Positions 43,044 to 52,170 of a DNA stretch of 64,000 bases are shown in pieces; the stretch's first letter is position 1; the number at the start of each line of letters is the position of its first letter. The position numbers and the translations under genes are program-made. This DNA comes from CAWHPS01 sp963831235 (GTDB lineage: Bacteria > Fibrobacterota > OXYB2-FULL-49-7 > JAEUSG01), in contig CAWHPS010000038.1 of assembly GCA_963831235.1 (NCBI GenBank), forward strand, positions 1 to 64,000, written 5' to 3'. Under the pieces are notes generated by a model. That model ran no database searches. It was not told the origin of the DNA and worked only from the letters and a program-made list of their open reading frames with translations.

Positions 43044-44726
43044 ATGGCTGATGAAATCAACAAGGTAATTTATTCAATGGTGCGCGTGAGCAAATTTTAT
43101 GATAAACGTGCGGTTCTTAAGGATATTTCACTTGGCTATTTTTATGGGGCTAAAATCGGGGTTTTAGGTCTTAATGGTTCAGGAAAGAGCTCACTCTTAA
43201 AGATACTGGCCGGGGTTGATAAAGATTTTAATGGTCAGGCGGTTTTGTCGCCGGGCTACACCATAGGTTATCTTGAGCAGGAGCCAAAACTTGATTCGGA
43301 AAAAACAGTCAAGTCAATAGTTGAAGAAGGTATGCAGCAGATAGTCAATATTGTTAAAGAGTACAATGAAATTAGCGAAAGATTCGGTGAATCTCTTTCA
43401 GATGATGAAATGAACAAGCTTATGGAACGACAGGGGGAGCTCCAGGAGAAAATCGATGCTTCCGACGGATGGGACGTTGACTCCAAACTTGAAATGGCAA
43501 TGGACGCGCTGCGTTGTCCTCCCGGAGATACGATTGTCAAGGTATTGTCCGGAGGCGAGCGAAGGCGTGTTGCTCTGTGCCGTCTCCTGTTGCAAAAGCC
43601 CGATATCCTTCTACTTGATGAACCCACAAACCACCTTGATGCCGAATCTGTGGGGTGGCTGGAGCAGCACCTGAGACGGTATGAAGGAACGGTGATAGCA
43701 GTAACGCATGACCGCTATTTTCTTGACAATGTGGCAGGCTGGATACTTGAACTTGATCGCGGCCAGGGAATCCCGTGGAAAGGTAATTACTCCTCCTGGC
43801 TTGAGCAGAAAAAGAACCGGATAGCGAACGAGGAAAAGGCTGAAACCGACCGGGAGAAGACACTGGAGCGCGAATTGGAGTGGATACGCATGAGCCCGAA
43901 AGGCCGTCATGCAAAGTCCAAGGCGCGTATAAACGCCTATGAGTCCCTGGCGCAGCAACAGGCTGAAAAACTTGCAAGGGAGCTCGAGATCTACATTCCA
44001 CCGGGCCCAAGGCTTGGAAATGTTGTAATTGAGGCTCTAAATGTCAGCAAGGCTTATGGTGATCGTCTCTTATTCGAGGACATGACATTTTCCTTGCCGC
44101 CTGGCGGCATAATCGGCATAATCGGGCCCAATGGTGCGGGTAAAACAACATTGTTCAAACTCATAACAGGAGAGGAAAAGCCCGACAAGGGCACGCTTAA
44201 AATCGGCGAAACAATTAAATTATCCTATGTTGATCAGCACCGTGGCTCATTGGACCCGGATAAGACAATATGGGAAGTAATTTCAGGTGGCAGCGAAAAG
44301 ATGCTGGTTGGTGGAATAGAGATCAATTCACGCGCATATACCGCGCGATTCAATTTTAATGGAACGGACCAGCAGAAAAAGGTGGGTGTTCTTTCAGGGG
44401 GTGAGCGCAATCGTGTCCACCTTGCATGCATGCTTAAAAGCGGGGCGAATGTGCTTTTACTTGATGAGCCCACGAATGATCTTGATGTAAACACCATGCG
44501 GGCGCTTGAAACAGCGCTTGAGAACTTTCCCGGTTGTGCGCTTGTCATAAGTCATGACAGGTGGTTCCTTGATAGGATTGCGACGCATATACTTGCATTT
44601 GAGGGCGACAGTAAAGTCTATTGGTTCGAGGGTAATTATTCTGAATATGAGGAAAATAGAAAAGCGAGGCTTGGTCATGACGCAGACCAGCCCCACAGAA
44701 TAAAATATCGTCAATTGACAAGATAA
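43044..44726 (+). CDS. ettA: Energy-dependent translational throttle protein EttA (ABC-F)
   Basis: 560 residues, near the usual ~555. Two ABC cassettes: Walker A GLNGSGKSSLLK (~50) and GPNGAGKTTLFK (~363), signatures VLSGGERRRVALCRLLL and VLSGGERNRVHLACML, Walker B LLLDEPTNHLD and LLLDEPTNDLD, with the EttA arm between. EttA binds the ribosomal E site and gates translation initiation according to ATP/ADP level. Ribosome binding site AAGGAAAC. 67 bp upstream of lepA in the same direction, so possibly a translation-factor operon. Confidence 0.97.
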   Translation: MADEINKVIYSMVRVSKFYDKRAVLKDISLGYFYGAKIGVLGLNGSGKSSLLKILAGVDKDFNGQAVLSPGYTIGYLEQEPKLDSEKTVKSIVEEGMQQIVNIVKEYNEISERFGESLSDDEMNKLMERQGELQEKIDASDGWDVDSKLEMAMDALRCPPGDTIVKVLSGGERRRVALCRLLLQKPDILLLDEPTNHLDAESVGWLEQHLRRYEGTVIAVTHDRYFLDNVAGWILELDRGQGIPWKGNYSSWLEQKKNRIANEEKAETDREKTLERELEWIRMSPKGRHAKSKARINAYESLAQQQAEKLARELEIYIPPGPRLGNVVIEALNVSKAYGDRLLFEDMTFSLPPGGIIGIIGPNGAGKTTLFKLITGEEKPDKGTLKIGETIKLSYVDQHRGSLDPDKTIWEVISGGSEKMLVGGIEINSRAYTARFNFNGTDQQKKVGVLSGGERNRVHLACMLKSGANVLLLDEPTNDLDVNTMRALETALENFPGCALVISHDRWFLDRIATHILAFEGDSKVYWFEGNYSEYEENRKARLGHDADQPHRIKYRQLTR

Positions 44727-44793
44727 CGTTCTTCTTTTTCCGAGGTGTTATCTTCTGGCAGACATGGTCATCATAAAATTATTTTAACAGGTC

Positions 44794-46605
44794 ATGGAAC
44801 AAAAATACATACGCAATTTCTGCATCATAGCGCACATTGACCACGGTAAATCCACACTGGCCGACCGCATGCTCGAACTTACGGGCACGCTTACAAGCTA
44901 CCAGATGATGGACCAGGTGCTTGACAATATGGACCTCGAACGCGAACGGGGGATCACCATCAAGGCCCATGCAATCCGTATGCCTTACAAGGCCTCGGAC
45001 GGGCAGCAGTATGTGCTTAATCTGATAGACACGCCAGGACATGTTGACTTCACTTATGAAGTATCAAGGAGCCTCGCGGCCTGCGAAGGCGCGATCCTTG
45101 TCATTGACGCATCACAGGGAATACAGGCCCAGACGCTCTCAAATCTTTACATGGCAATTGGCCACGATCTCACAGTAATCCCGGCACTTAATAAAATCGA
45201 TCTTCCTGGCGCTGACATTGAAACCTGTACGCATGAAATAAAGAACCTGCTCGGCGGAGATGCTGAGCCGTTTTTAATCAGTGCAAAGGAAGGACGCGGC
45301 ATCAAGGAGCTTCTGGAGGCAGTCATAACCCAGGTGCCGCATCCAAAAGGCGATCCCGCAAAACCCCTTAAGGCCCTTATTTTTGACTCTGTATTTGACG
45401 CATATAGAGGCGCGGTGGCCTTTGTAAGGGTATTTGACGGAGTCCTTAAGGCCAATGATTTATGTCATTTCTTTTATACAAAGCAGGCTTATCAGGCTGA
45501 TGAAATAGGTTTTCTTAAAATGGGCAGGGTAAAAGCAGACATGCTTTCCGCTGGAGACGTGGGATATTTGATCTGCAACATCAAGAAGGTGGCGGATATA
45601 AAAATAGGCGACACTGTCACACTTGATAAAAACAGGGCTGATGGACCCCTTCCAGGATACAAGGAAGTTAAACCCATGGTTTATTGCGGGGTGTATCCTG
45701 TTAACCCGGATGACTATAACAACCTCCGTGATTCAATGGAGAAGCTAAAACTCAATGATTCCTCAATCGCATGGGAGCCTGAGACATCAACGGCCCTCGG
45801 GTTTGGTTTCCGCGCAGGGTTCCTTGGCCTTTTGCACATGGAGATCATTCAGGAGCGCCTTGACAGGGAATTCGGTGTTGATATCATCACAACCGTCCCA
45901 AACGTAAAATACGCGGTTGTCTTAAGGAGCGGAGAGACGGTCTATCTTGAAAATCCGTCACACCTTCCGAATTTAAACATTATCGAACGCATTGAAGAGC
46001 CTTTTCATAAGGTGCAAATTATTGTTCCTGCGGAATTTGTCGGCAATGTTATGAAATTGGGAGAGGAAAAACGAGGTATCTACAAGACATTGGAATATCT
46101 TGATAAAACGCGTGTCAACCTTCATTACGAGTTTCCTTTGGCCGAAATAATCTTCGATTTTTACGATCGGCTGAAATCCATAAGCAAGGGATATGCTTCT
46201 CTTGATTACGAATTTCTTGAGTACAGGGAGAGCGATCTAATAAAACTTGATATACTTATAAACGGACAATCAGTCGATGCTTTTTCCATAATCATCCATC
46301 GTGACAAGGCCTTTACATGGGGCCAGTCGCTTGCGACAAAACTAAAGGAACTCATACCCAGGCAGATGTTTGAAATCGCAATTCAGGCTGCAATCGGAAG
46401 CCGGGTCATAACAAAAACTGTTGTCAAGGCCCTCCGTAAGAATGTTACGGCAAAGTGCTATGGCGGTGATATAACCCGCAAACGGAAACTTTTGGAAAAA
46501 CAAAAAGAGGGCAAAAAAAGGATGAAGCAGGTCGGTTCCGTTGAAATTCCCCAGGAGGCTTTTTTCGCAGTACTTTCAATGGACAAGAGTCCAAAGCACG
46601 GATAA
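44794..46605 (+). CDS. lepA: Elongation factor 4 (LepA)
   Basis: 603 residues, the usual length. GTPase motifs AHIDHGKSTL (G1), RGITIKA (G2), DTPGHVDF (G3) and NKIDLPGA (G4) are followed by domains II-III and the LepA-specific C-terminal domain (FITRKRKLLEKQKEGKKRM-like: DITRKRKLLEKQKEGKKRMK, ending in the conserved PQEAFFAVL). LepA is a ribosomal GTPase acting in initiation/biogenesis and back-translocation. lepB follows after six bases, the classic lepA-lepB arrangement. Confidence 0.98.
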   Translation: MEQKYIRNFCIIAHIDHGKSTLADRMLELTGTLTSYQMMDQVLDNMDLERERGITIKAHAIRMPYKASDGQQYVLNLIDTPGHVDFTYEVSRSLAACEGAILVIDASQGIQAQTLSNLYMAIGHDLTVIPALNKIDLPGADIETCTHEIKNLLGGDAEPFLISAKEGRGIKELLEAVITQVPHPKGDPAKPLKALIFDSVFDAYRGAVAFVRVFDGVLKANDLCHFFYTKQAYQADEIGFLKMGRVKADMLSAGDVGYLICNIKKVADIKIGDTVTLDKNRADGPLPGYKEVKPMVYCGVYPVNPDDYNNLRDSMEKLKLNDSSIAWEPETSTALGFGFRAGFLGLLHMEIIQERLDREFGVDIITTVPNVKYAVVLRSGETVYLENPSHLPNLNIIERIEEPFHKVQIIVPAEFVGNVMKLGEEKRGIYKTLEYLDKTRVNLHYEFPLAEIIFDFYDRLKSISKGYASLDYEFLEYRESDLIKLDILINGQSVDAFSIIIHRDKAFTWGQSLATKLKELIPRQMFEIAIQAAIGSRVITKTVVKALRKNVTAKCYGGDITRKRKLLEKQKEGKKRMKQVGSVEIPQEAFFAVLSMDKSPKHG

Positions 46606-46611
46606 AATGTC

Positions 46612-47583
46612 ATGAGCGAATTTTATGATGTGGGCCAGGATCGGAAAGGTGTGCGAGATTACCGAATAGCGGCACTGGAGATTGCTGAATTCCTTGCTGT
46701 TGTGCTTTTAGCGGCTTTTTTATTCAGGTCATTTTTGTTCGAGCCGTATTCCATACCTGGGTATTCCATGAGTTCAACGCTTGTTCCAGGAGATAAAATC
46801 CTTGTTAATAAATTCATTTACGGCCCTGTAATTCCATTTACACACAAGCATATATTCAAGCTTCATTCACCAATTGCCGGAGAGGTGGTGCTGTTTCGTG
46901 ATCCGGCAATCGAAGAGCGTTTTTCCGTTAAGCGTATTGTCGGATGTCCGGGTGCGAAAATAAGGATTACCAATAAGCAGGCTCTGGTTGACAATGTTCC
47001 ATTTGTTTTTCCTTTGACCGCGGAACGCGGCAGCGCCTTTCTTGTTGACGGAAAGTTCTCCCCACGCGATAATATGCCTGAATTCTCAGTCCCTAAAAAG
47101 GGTGATTACATCAATATAGAACAGCTGGGGCTTTCTGAGTTTGATTTTTACGCTTCAATTATAAAGCAGGAAAATCCCGGAGTAAGAATAACCCAGACAG
47201 CGGATCTTATCATTAACGGCAAATCTTCCAATAACATGGATTTGTCGGATTTTAAGTCTGATCTCAGGCGTAAGGACAACAGCCTGAATTTCGATGCAAT
47301 GGATTGGCTTATGCTTAAGAACGTGCAGAATTTTATTGAAGCGAGGAACGATTCCATGCAGTGTTCTTTCAGGCGGACGCTATACATGGATGGAATGAAG
47401 CTCAGGGAATATATCATGAAGTTCGATGCATATTTTCTTATGGGTGACAACTGGGACGAGAGCCTCGACGGACGATTTACCGGCTTCATCACCCGTGACC
47501 GCATTGAGTCAAGGGTTTCACTTGTTTTCTGGTCCAGAAACGAAGGCGGTATCAGATGGCGGAGACTTTTTATTATTATCTGA
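46612..47583 (+). CDS. lepB: Signal peptidase I
   Basis: 323 residues. One N-terminal membrane segment (~23-43), then box B GYSMSSTLVPGD with catalytic Ser, box D RFSVKRIVGCPG with catalytic Lys, and box E MGDNWDESLDGRFTGFI. It has a ~150-residue insertion between D and E, partly helical. It cleaves signal peptides from exported proteins at the outer face of the inner membrane; many such substrates are encoded in this window. 6 bp after lepA. Confidence 0.95.
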   Translation: MSEFYDVGQDRKGVRDYRIAALEIAEFLAVVLLAAFLFRSFLFEPYSIPGYSMSSTLVPGDKILVNKFIYGPVIPFTHKHIFKLHSPIAGEVVLFRDPAIEERFSVKRIVGCPGAKIRITNKQALVDNVPFVFPLTAERGSAFLVDGKFSPRDNMPEFSVPKKGDYINIEQLGLSEFDFYASIIKQENPGVRITQTADLIINGKSSNNMDLSDFKSDLRRKDNSLNFDAMDWLMLKNVQNFIEARNDSMQCSFRRTLYMDGMKLREYIMKFDAYFLMGDNWDESLDGRFTGFITRDRIESRVSLVFWSRNEGGIRWRRLFIII

Positions 47584-47607
47584 TATAACTGTAATCTAAG
47601 GATCTTT

Positions 47608-48816
47608 ATGAGCGTTAAACAGGGTTATTACAATGGATTCGGCGGCAGGTTTGTGCCTGAAACGCTTATGCCATCGCTCATTGAACTTGGCAAAGCTTAT
47701 GTGTCCCTAAGGCGCGATAGAGGTTTTGCAAAGGAATTGGCACGCCATCTCGAAGAATATGCCGGACGGCCGACCCCGCTTTATCCGGCCCTTAATCTTA
47801 CCAGGCTATACAAAGGCCCCAGAATATTTCTTAAACGCGAGGACCTGTGCCATACCGGATCGCATAAAATCAATAATGCCATTGGCCAGATGCTGCTTGC
47901 CAGAAGCATGGGCAAAACGCGGGTCATTGCCGAGACCGGGGCCGGCCAGCATGGTGTGGCAACTGCCACGGCCGCGGCTAAATTCGGCCTTGAATGCCGC
48001 ATATACATGGGAGAGGAAGACATAAAAAGACAGAGGCTCAATGTTTTCAGGATGGAGCTTCTCGGCGCTGAAGTTGTACCGGTTACAAGCGGCGGCAGAA
48101 CGCTCAAAGACGCCATAAGTGAATGCATGCGCGACTGGACAAAAAGTGTCAGGACAACCCATTATCTTTTGGGATCCGCCTTGGGCCCTCATCCTTATCC
48201 TGAAATGGTGCGGGACTTTCAGTCAATTATCGGAAGGGAGACCAAAGAGCAGCTAAAAAAAGCCGAAGGCCGCCTTCCGGATGTCATAATCGCATGTGTT
48301 GGGGGCGGAAGTAATGCCATAGGCATTTTTACACCCTTCATTCCCTATAAGAATGTCAAACTTATCGGCGTTGAGGCCGGGGGGCTCGGTATTTCAAGCG
48401 GAAAGCATGCTGCCCGTTTTTCGGATCCAAGGCAGGGACGCCCTGGGGTGCTGCATGGTTCCTTAACGTACCTTTTGCAGGATAAATGGGGTCAGGTTAT
48501 TAATACACATTCTGTTTCCGCCGGACTTGACTATAGTGCCGTGGGGCCGGAGCATTCCGCTTTATGGAAGAGCGGCCGTGCTGAATATACTTATGCCACG
48601 GATAAAGAGGCGCTTGAGGCATTCAGTATGCTTTCCGAAACCGAGGGTATTATACCGGCACTTGAGAGCGCCCATGCTGTAGCTTATGCCAAAAAGGCTG
48701 CAAAGCGCTTTAATAAAAATCAGATTATGATTATCAATCTTTCAGGCCGCGGTGACAAGGACGTCAACACAGTTCTTGATCTTGACATCAAGAAAACACC
48801 TGGGAGGGTTTCCTGA
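47608..48816 (+). CDS. trpB: Tryptophan synthase beta chain
   Basis: 402 residues. PLP lysine in EDLCHTGSHKINNA, phosphate loop in CVGGGSNAIG, catalytic E in GETGAGQHGVA form AETGAGQHGVA, ending SGRGDKDV. It joins indole and serine to make tryptophan with TrpA. AAGGA upstream of the start; its TGA shares one base with the trpA ATG. No other trp genes are here, so the anthranilate branch is elsewhere. Confidence 0.98.
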   Translation: MSVKQGYYNGFGGRFVPETLMPSLIELGKAYVSLRRDRGFAKELARHLEEYAGRPTPLYPALNLTRLYKGPRIFLKREDLCHTGSHKINNAIGQMLLARSMGKTRVIAETGAGQHGVATATAAAKFGLECRIYMGEEDIKRQRLNVFRMELLGAEVVPVTSGGRTLKDAISECMRDWTKSVRTTHYLLGSALGPHPYPEMVRDFQSIIGRETKEQLKKAEGRLPDVIIACVGGGSNAIGIFTPFIPYKNVKLIGVEAGGLGISSGKHAARFSDPRQGRPGVLHGSLTYLLQDKWGQVINTHSVSAGLDYSAVGPEHSALWKSGRAEYTYATDKEALEAFSMLSETEGIIPALESAHAVAYAKKAAKRFNKNQIMIINLSGRGDKDVNTVLDLDIKKTPGRVS

Positions 48817-49619
48817 TGCGGGATCGTTACAACGAAACTTTTGCCAGGATCAGAAAGGAAAAACGTTCAGCGTTCATACCTTTTACGGTCATCGGTGATC
48901 CTGATTTTAAAACAAGCCTTGATGTTCTTGAATCCTTTGCAAAAGGCGGGGCGGATATCATTGAACTCGGGTTGCCATTTTCTGATCCTGTTGCTGATGG
49001 GCCGGTAAACCAGAAAGCAGCTGAAAGATCCCTTAAGAGCGGTATGAACACTGACCTTGCTTTCACTTATATAAGGGAAGCGAGGAAAACGATAGATCTT
49101 CCCATAGGTCTCTTATGCTATTTTAATACGGTTCTTCAGTATGGAGTAGATAAATTTTACAAAACAGCGGGCGATGCAGGGGTTGACAGTGTGCTTGTTG
49201 CGGATGTTCCATTTGAAGAGGCTGATATTCTATACAAAGCATCTCTTGGGACCAATGCAAGAACGGTTTTCATGATATCAGAATTATCAGATGTAAACCG
49301 GATCAAGCTTATTGCAGGGATCACAACCGGGTTTCTTTACATGGTTTCACGTCTTGGTGTTACTGGTGTTCATGCGGGCCTTGGAGGAGGCGTAGGTGCG
49401 CTTCTTAAAAAGACAAGGCTTGTGACAAAGCTTCCAATCTGCGTAGGATTCGGGGTAAGCGGCCCAAAACAGGCTATTGAACTTAAGAAAGCCGGTGCTG
49501 ATGGCGTAATCTGCGGAAGCGCAATTGTTAAAATTGTAGAAGATAATTTGTTAAACAAAAAGCTTATGCAAAGCCGAGTTGAGAAATTTGTCCGCAATAT
49601 GAGGAAGGCTGTATCATGA
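48816..49619 (+). CDS. trpA: Tryptophan synthase alpha chain
   Basis: 267 residues. TIM barrel with catalytic Glu in IIELGLPFSDPVADGPV and Asp in VLVADVPFEEA, phosphate loop GFGVSGPKQ. It cleaves indole-glycerol phosphate to indole for TrpB. It overlaps trpB by 1 bp and the chorismate mutase by 4 bp (ATGA), so all are co-translated. Confidence 0.97.
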   Translation: MRDRYNETFARIRKEKRSAFIPFTVIGDPDFKTSLDVLESFAKGGADIIELGLPFSDPVADGPVNQKAAERSLKSGMNTDLAFTYIREARKTIDLPIGLLCYFNTVLQYGVDKFYKTAGDAGVDSVLVADVPFEEADILYKASLGTNARTVFMISELSDVNRIKLIAGITTGFLYMVSRLGVTGVHAGLGGGVGALLKKTRLVTKLPICVGFGVSGPKQAIELKKAGADGVICGSAIVKIVEDNLLNKKLMQSRVEKFVRNMRKAVS

Positions 49620-49888
49620 AAAATAAGGAAGGTATAGACTTTTGGCGTAAAAAAATTGATGACATCAATCTTGATATTCTTGCTTTAATGCATAAGCGTG
49701 TTGATGCTGCAAAACGAATCGGAGAAATCAAAAAAAGCCGTGGTTTGGCAATATCCGACGCTTCACGGGAAAAGGCCATAATAGATCATCTTGTTAAGCA
49801 AAACAAAGGCCCGTTGGACAACAAAGGCTTAAGAAGTATATTTAGGACAATCATCAGGGAAACCAAACGAATTGAACATGGAGTGTGA
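49616..49888 (+). CDS. Chorismate mutase (AroQ class)
   Basis: 90 residues, single AroQ domain: FWRKKIDDINLDILALMHKR, VDAAKRIGEIKKSRGLAISD, ASREKAIIDHL with the Arg, Lys, Asp and Glu positions of the active site. It turns chorismate into prephenate for phenylalanine and tyrosine. Overlaps trpA by 4 bp (ATGA) and the next gene by 4 bp, so it belongs to an aromatic amino acid operon. Confidence 0.92.
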   Translation: MKNKEGIDFWRKKIDDINLDILALMHKRVDAAKRIGEIKKSRGLAISDASREKAIIDHLVKQNKGPLDNKGLRSIFRTIIRETKRIEHGV

Positions 49889-51282
49889 TTGTGAACAGGA
49901 CATTAAGGCAAGCCAAGACAATAAAAGGAGAGATCGAGGTACCCTCTTCATACCGTGAGGTATTAAACTTATCGCTCCCGGCAATATTCGCATCCGGTGA
50001 AACCATATTGAAGTCTGTGCCAAGGTGCAATGGAACCGAAGCCCTTTTTGCCTTTTTAAGCAGGACCTTCAATAGTGTGACCCGGGAAAACAATTGTTTC
50101 ATAATAAAGGGCTGCAATGGATTTTCATCTCCATCTCTTCCACCTGAAATAAATGCTGAAGATGTTCCGGATGTTGTTGAAAGGCTTGTCCCGTTTTTTT
50201 TCAGCCGAGGTGTAAGGATTGTTTGCAGGAAGCAGGCGCTCTCCAGCCGTTTTATTAACACCCTTAAAAAACTTGATGCAGCAGGGTTTATGGTAACCCG
50301 TACTCAAGATGACGATAAAATAATCCTTGAACTTACAACATCATCTCCGGATTCGGTAACAATTGAAATGGATTGTCCGGATGAGAATGTCAAGGCAGCG
50401 TGTGTTTCCGGGCTTGTTACGGCTGCTACCGGTGTAAACAAAATTATCGAGGCCACGCCACTCCCTGGTGATTTCGAGAATGCCCTTAAAAAAATGGGTG
50501 CTGACATTCAAATAAGTCGGTCTGGCAAGGAAATGACAATCGACTCCCCTGATGACGAAGGGCCCAAAGATGAACTTGAGAAACGCATACGCCGTCTTCA
50601 GGCCAAGAAGGATCCTTCAAGCGAGCGGCCTTCCAGAATAATTACAATCAAGGAGTGCGGGCAACTCAAAGGCACGACATTTGACTTTGGCGGGGACCTG
50701 CTTCTTGCCGCCCCCTTCATACTTGCTGCGACCCTCTTAAATAATTCCAATATTAAGGTCACAAATATGGGCGGCTCCGCGCTTTCAGGGCTCCTTGTTG
50801 CGTTAAGGCGCATGGGCGCGCTTTTAAAAAGCGAGCGTTCAAAAGATACGGATACTTATACATTGGAAATTGAAAGCGCAAAACTTTCCGGACGCCGTGT
50901 GTCGGGCGAACTTTCAGCCGGCCTTGGGGAAATGTTTCCGTTTGTTGCTGTTGCCGCAGCTTATGCTCAGGGCCAATCAGTTATCCGTGATGTTCTTTTC
51001 CTGCATGATGCACCGGTTGATCTGATAGAAGGCACAATAAGTAATCTCAAAGCAATGGGTGTAAAGGTCGGTGAAATCGAGGATGGAATTGTAATCGAAG
51101 GGGCAAAGGAATATGATGGTGCTGAATTTGACTCTTTCGGCAATCCAATTCTTGCACTTGCCTTTTCAGCAGCTGCAATAAAAAACAAGGGTGAAAGCAT
51201 TATCAAAAATGCCGAGGCAGTGGATTTTATCTGGCCTGACTTTTATTTTAAGCTTGAATCTTTGCTTAATACGGGAAATTAA
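49885..51282 (+). CDS. EPSP-synthase-like (EPT superfamily) protein, catalytic motifs missing
   Basis: 465 residues from GTG at 49885; GTG at 49891 has a better-placed GGAG. The EPT beta-alpha repeats are clear, e.g. GDLLLAAPFILAATLLNNSN and GGSALSGLLVALRRMGALLK. Yet the expected PG-[SD]-K-S-x-x-x-R reads VPSSYREVLNL, the catalytic Asp region reads GLGEMFPFVAVAAAYAQG, the K-E-S/T-D-R box reads LHDAPVDL, and D-D-H-R-M reads DSFGNPILA. A charged insertion lies at ~215-245. The operon context says aroA (shikimate pathway, step 6), but the missing residues argue for loss or change of activity. Confidence 0.7.
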   Translation: MIVNRTLRQAKTIKGEIEVPSSYREVLNLSLPAIFASGETILKSVPRCNGTEALFAFLSRTFNSVTRENNCFIIKGCNGFSSPSLPPEINAEDVPDVVERLVPFFFSRGVRIVCRKQALSSRFINTLKKLDAAGFMVTRTQDDDKIILELTTSSPDSVTIEMDCPDENVKAACVSGLVTAATGVNKIIEATPLPGDFENALKKMGADIQISRSGKEMTIDSPDDEGPKDELEKRIRRLQAKKDPSSERPSRIITIKECGQLKGTTFDFGGDLLLAAPFILAATLLNNSNIKVTNMGGSALSGLLVALRRMGALLKSERSKDTDTYTLEIESAKLSGRRVSGELSAGLGEMFPFVAVAAAYAQGQSVIRDVLFLHDAPVDLIEGTISNLKAMGVKVGEIEDGIVIEGAKEYDGAEFDSFGNPILALAFSAAAIKNKGESIIKNAEAVDFIWPDFYFKLESLLNTGN

Positions 51283-51297
51283 CTGTAGTTTTAAATT

Positions 51298-52155
51298 ATG
51301 CAGAAACTAAAAGACATAGGCATTATTGCTTTTGAAAAAAAGAAGGAAATTGAGGAAACTATTCAAGGAATAGTTTCTCATCCTGATTTCAAAGGAAACA
51401 GATTTTATGTTGATCGCAACACCCTTGTTCATAAGATAATCGGCCTGGAAGGGCTTACTAATAAGGCTTTCCTTGAAAAAATTGACGTCCTTGTTTCTTT
51501 CGGAGGGGACGGTACTTTTATTTCAGCAGCAAGGCTTGTTCGCGGCACCGGGATTCCTCTTATAGGTGTCAACATGGGCAGCCTCGGTTTTCTGACCGAT
51601 ATTCCGGTAAGCGGTGTTGCAGAAGCTTTAAGGAAGATCCTTCACGGACATTACTCAAAAGAAATGCGGCTGATGTTTGATGTTGTTGTTAAACGCAAAG
51701 GGAAAACTATTGTAAAGGAAATTTGCCTTAACGATGCCGTAATCAAGGGAAGCCGTCTTCTCAAGCTTACGGTTTCTTTCGGTGATGAGCTTGTTTCAGC
51801 CTATAATGCGGATGGACTTATTGTTGCAACACCAACCGGAAGCACGGCCTATTCAATGGCTTCAGGAGGCCCAATACTTTATCCGACCCTGAAGTGCGCA
51901 ATAATTACGCCTATTTGTTCTCATTCGCTTACACAAAAACCCATTGTAAGCTCAATAAACAGACCAATAACCCTTCGAATAAACGACAGCCGTGTCAAGG
52001 CATCGTTAATTGTTGACGGCAAAAATGATTACCCGTTGTGCGATAATGATGAAGTAACCGTAAGTTATTCCAGATGTAAAACTGTACTGTTAAAGCCCAA
52101 GGGTATCACATATTTTCAGGTTCTGCGCAAGAAGCTTAATTGGGGAAGCGATTAA
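51298..52155 (+). CDS. nadK: NAD kinase
   Basis: 285 residues. Family motifs: VSFGGDGTFISAARLV (GGDG with catalytic Asp), VNMGSLGFLTDI, LNDAVI, YNADGLIVATPTGSTAYSMA and SGGPIL. It phosphorylates NAD to NADP. It follows the EPSP-like gene after 15 bp with no clear ribosome binding site, so is probably in the same transcript. Convergent with the glycosyltransferase pair. Confidence 0.95.
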   Translation: MQKLKDIGIIAFEKKKEIEETIQGIVSHPDFKGNRFYVDRNTLVHKIIGLEGLTNKAFLEKIDVLVSFGGDGTFISAARLVRGTGIPLIGVNMGSLGFLTDIPVSGVAEALRKILHGHYSKEMRLMFDVVVKRKGKTIVKEICLNDAVIKGSRLLKLTVSFGDELVSAYNADGLIVATPTGSTAYSMASGGPILYPTLKCAIITPICSHSLTQKPIVSSINRPITLRINDSRVKASLIVDGKNDYPLCDNDEVTVSYSRCKTVLLKPKGITYFQVLRKKLNWGSD

Positions 52156-52170
52156 AACAGCCTGCTAATC

